Source: Escherichia ruysiae
GTDB lineage: Bacteria > Pseudomonadota > Gammaproteobacteria > Enterobacterales > Enterobacteriaceae
DNA: 64,000 nucleotides
Assembly (NCBI RefSeq): GCF_031323975.1
Contig: NZ_JAVIWS010000001.1
Coordinates: forward strand, 3,534,001-3,598,000
Direction of reading: 5' to 3'
The notes beneath the pieces are model-generated. The model ran no database searches. It saw only the letters and a program-made list of their open reading frames with translations, and was not told the origin of the DNA. Positions within the stretch are counted from its first letter, which is position 1; the number at the start of each line of letters is the position of its first letter. Positions 62,429 through 64,000 of this stretch are shown here, in pieces. The translations under genes were made by a program, and so were the position numbers.

Positions 62429-63139
62429 TGCCAGTTGTGGTTGCACAACTTCGTGGCTTAACGGCTTGCTGACGACGTAACGGCCATTGACCACAGAAAC
62501 GGTCGGTGGCTTACGAGTCTGTTCAAAGTAGTCGTAGCCCGGCTTCAGTTGCTCCCAGAAGTCCTTAAAGTTGGAATACTTATGGCGCTTCATATTGGCG
62601 TCGGTCATGCGGAACGGGTAAATACTCACCTGCACGCTCGGCTGACCAAATACTAGCGCACCAGTAACGAACTGGAAGATCTCATCAATACCCTGATTGG
62701 TCATCGCGTAGCAGCCGATGGAAACACAATCGCCGTGAATCATCAGGTATTTCCCTTCGTAACCATGCGCGCGGTCATAGGCATTAGGGAAACCAATATT
62801 GATTGCTTTGTAGTAACGGCTGTCTGGTTTTAATTGATTACGCTGAACGCTATAAAACCCTTCCGGACTTTTGAAATCGCCCTGACGCTGTTTGGGGCCT
62901 AACCCGCCGGAATATTTACAGATTTTATAACTGTCGAGCAGTTGATATTGCTCGCCCATTTTGACGTAGAGATCGAGCGTGCGCTCTTCCTTGAAGATTT
63001 GGATGTAGACAGGAGATCCCATCAACTGCTGCTTATACTCTTTGCTCACTGGCGTGGTGGAACTACCGCTGCCCAGCAAACTGGCAAACGAAACGCACGG
63101 GATCAACAACATCGCAAGAATTAATGCGATTTTACGCAT
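62399..63139 (-). CDS. yafK: L,D-transpeptidase-fold protein YafK (DpaA/LdtF)
   Basis: The 246-residue protein has a signal peptide ([13 protein letters not shown]) and a YkuD catalytic domain. The motif [18 protein letters not shown] holds the catalytic His and Cys. In E. coli this protein is reported to release Braun's lipoprotein from peptidoglycan. The C-terminal region beyond the YkuD domain is characteristic of YafK. It overlaps yafJ tail to tail. Confidence 0.95.
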   Translation of the reverse strand: MRKIALILAMLLIPCVSFASLLGSGSSTTPVSKEYKQQLMGSPVYIQIFKEERTLDLYVKMGEQYQLLDSYKICKYSGGLGPKQRQGDFKSPEGFYSVQRNQLKPDSRYYKAINIGFPNAYDRAHGYEGKYLMIHGDCVSIGCYAMTNQGIDEIFQFVTGALVFGQPSVQVSIYPFRMTDANMKRHKYSNFKDFWEQLKPGYDYFEQTRKPPTVSVVNGRYVVSKPLSHEVVQPQLASNYTLPEAK

Positions 63140-63442
63140 ACTGCTTATTCCTTGATAAAACGGTTACACACGCCAGGGCGGCAAAATAGATCCCAAATCG
63201 GAATAGTCTGGATTTGGAAGGCTCACATTAGCACCAAAAGAGTTTTACGCAAGCCTGTCGGTGCAGGGTTTACAAATTTAGCATAAGAGGCGATTTTCAA
63301 AAGTCCGAAAAGCGTATGTATCGCGGATTAATTACTTATTTCCTAAGATTATGAAACCCCAATATTAATATGCAAATAAGCAATTAATAATCCCGTTTAC
63401 TCCCTCGGTCTTTTAAAATTCTCACCTTCATTCAGCCGGTTT
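63140..63442. other. yafK-yafL intergenic region without dinJ-yafQ
   Basis: These 303 bp hold the divergent promoters of yafK and yafL and no gene. In K-12 the dinJ-yafQ toxin-antitoxin operon occupies this place. I see no remnant of it and no convincing LexA box. Confidence 0.7.
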
Positions 63443-64000
63443 ATGTCCTTCATGTCTTCGTTCTTTCACGGCAGATTTCTGCATCCAGGCGTGTTTTCGT
63501 TATGCGTTTTGCTTCCTGTACTCGCCAGCGCCACCACATCACACATCTCTTTCAGCTACGCCGCCCGCCAGCGGATGCAAAACCGTGCGCGTTTATTAAA
63601 ACAGTACCAAACCCATCTGAAAAAACAGGCCAGCTACATTGTGGAAGGTAATGCCGAAAGCAGAAAGGCGCTGCGCCAGCATAACCGCGAACAGATAAAA
63701 CAGCATCCTGAATGGTTTCCTGCGCCACTCAAGGCGAGTGACAGACGCTGGCAGGCACTGGCAGAGAACAACCATTTCTTAAGCAGCAATCATCTGCACA
63801 ACATTACCGAAGTAGCGATCCACCGCCTGGAGCTGCAGCTTGGCAAGCCCTACGTCTGGGGCGGCACGCGGCCCGATAAAGGCTTCGACTGTAGCGGGTT
63901 AGTTTTTTATGCCTACAACAAGATCCTCGAGGCGAAACTTCCGCGCACGGCGAATGAGATGTATCACTACCATCGGGCGACGATTGTGGCGAACAACGAC
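63443..64000 (+). CDS. yafL: NlpC/P60-family peptidase YafL, 3' end outside window
   Basis: The frame is open from ATG 63443 to the window end (186 codons). A signal peptide (VFSLCVLLPVLASA) is followed by a helical region and the start of an NlpC/P60 domain: LGKPYVWGGTRPDKGFDCSG contains the catalytic Cys, and LPRTANEMYHYH follows. Such enzymes cut peptide bonds in peptidoglycan. The catalytic His lies beyond the window. Confidence 0.93.
   Translation, partial: MSFMSSFFHGRFLHPGVFSLCVLLPVLASATTSHISFSYAARQRMQNRARLLKQYQTHLKKQASYIVEGNAESRKALRQHNREQIKQHPEWFPAPLKASDRRWQALAENNHFLSSNHLHNITEVAIHRLELQLGKPYVWGGTRPDKGFDCSGLVFYAYNKILEAKLPRTANEMYHYHRATIVANND

Overview
The window is chromosomal Escherichia coli (or Shigella). 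The flanks carry genes in the order known from E. coli K-12: dkgB (partial), yafC, yafD, yafE, mltD, gloB, yafS, rnhA, dnaQ and tRNA-Asp (aspV) on the left, and yafV, ivy, fadE, gmhA/lpcA, yafJ, yafK and yafL (partial) on the right. Between aspV and yafV lies about 48.8 kb of accessory DNA. No database was searched; family names rest on recognition of the protein sequences.

The first part of the island (about 8.1-34.4 kb) is a type VI secretion system. A minus-strand operon (FHA/TagK-like gene, tagJ, tssE, tssF, tssG, tssA) diverges across an AT-rich 331-bp region from a plus-strand block (clpV/tssH, tssB, tssC, hcp, tssJ, tssK, tssL, tssM, tagF, vgrG, eagR). Toxin/immunity-like pairs sit between the structural genes: a BPSL0067-type amidase with a STY0301-type partner; a lysozyme-fold protein with a membrane partner; and an HExxH metallopeptidase with an exported partner. 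Two genes are interrupted: tssM is split at a run of ten A, and tagF is frameshifted by a 13-bp tandem duplication.

The second part (34.4-56.1 kb) is an Rhs toxin locus that has grown into an array. A full-length PAAR/Rhs effector is followed by its immunity gene and a convergent symE-like gene. Four further Rhs C-terminal tips follow without an Rhs core, each with an immunity gene and a symE-like gene. Every tip, including the one on the intact Rhs, begins at the same 14-bp sequence GACCCGATAGGGCT (one copy has one mismatch), which encodes the DPIGL hinge. Two of the units are long (about 6.9 kb) and also carry an Xre-type regulator, a CHC2-zinc-finger/TOPRIM/AAA primase-helicase, an iteron cluster, a tyrosine recombinase and about 0.95 kb of GC-rich, probably non-coding DNA. 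Two are short (about 1.2-1.3 kb) and end in a shared 165-bp sequence. One tip/immunity pair is present in both a long and a short unit. I read this as a toxin-cassette array: a recombinase-bearing, probably self-replicating element that integrates at the hinge codons of rhs, gives the Rhs core a new toxin tip in frame, and pushes older tips downstream. That is the most unusual thing in the window.

The island ends in a decayed H-repeat (ISAs1-type) transposase next to yafV. The right flank is ordinary E. coli backbone, except that the dinJ-yafQ toxin-antitoxin pair found between yafK and yafL in K-12 is absent.
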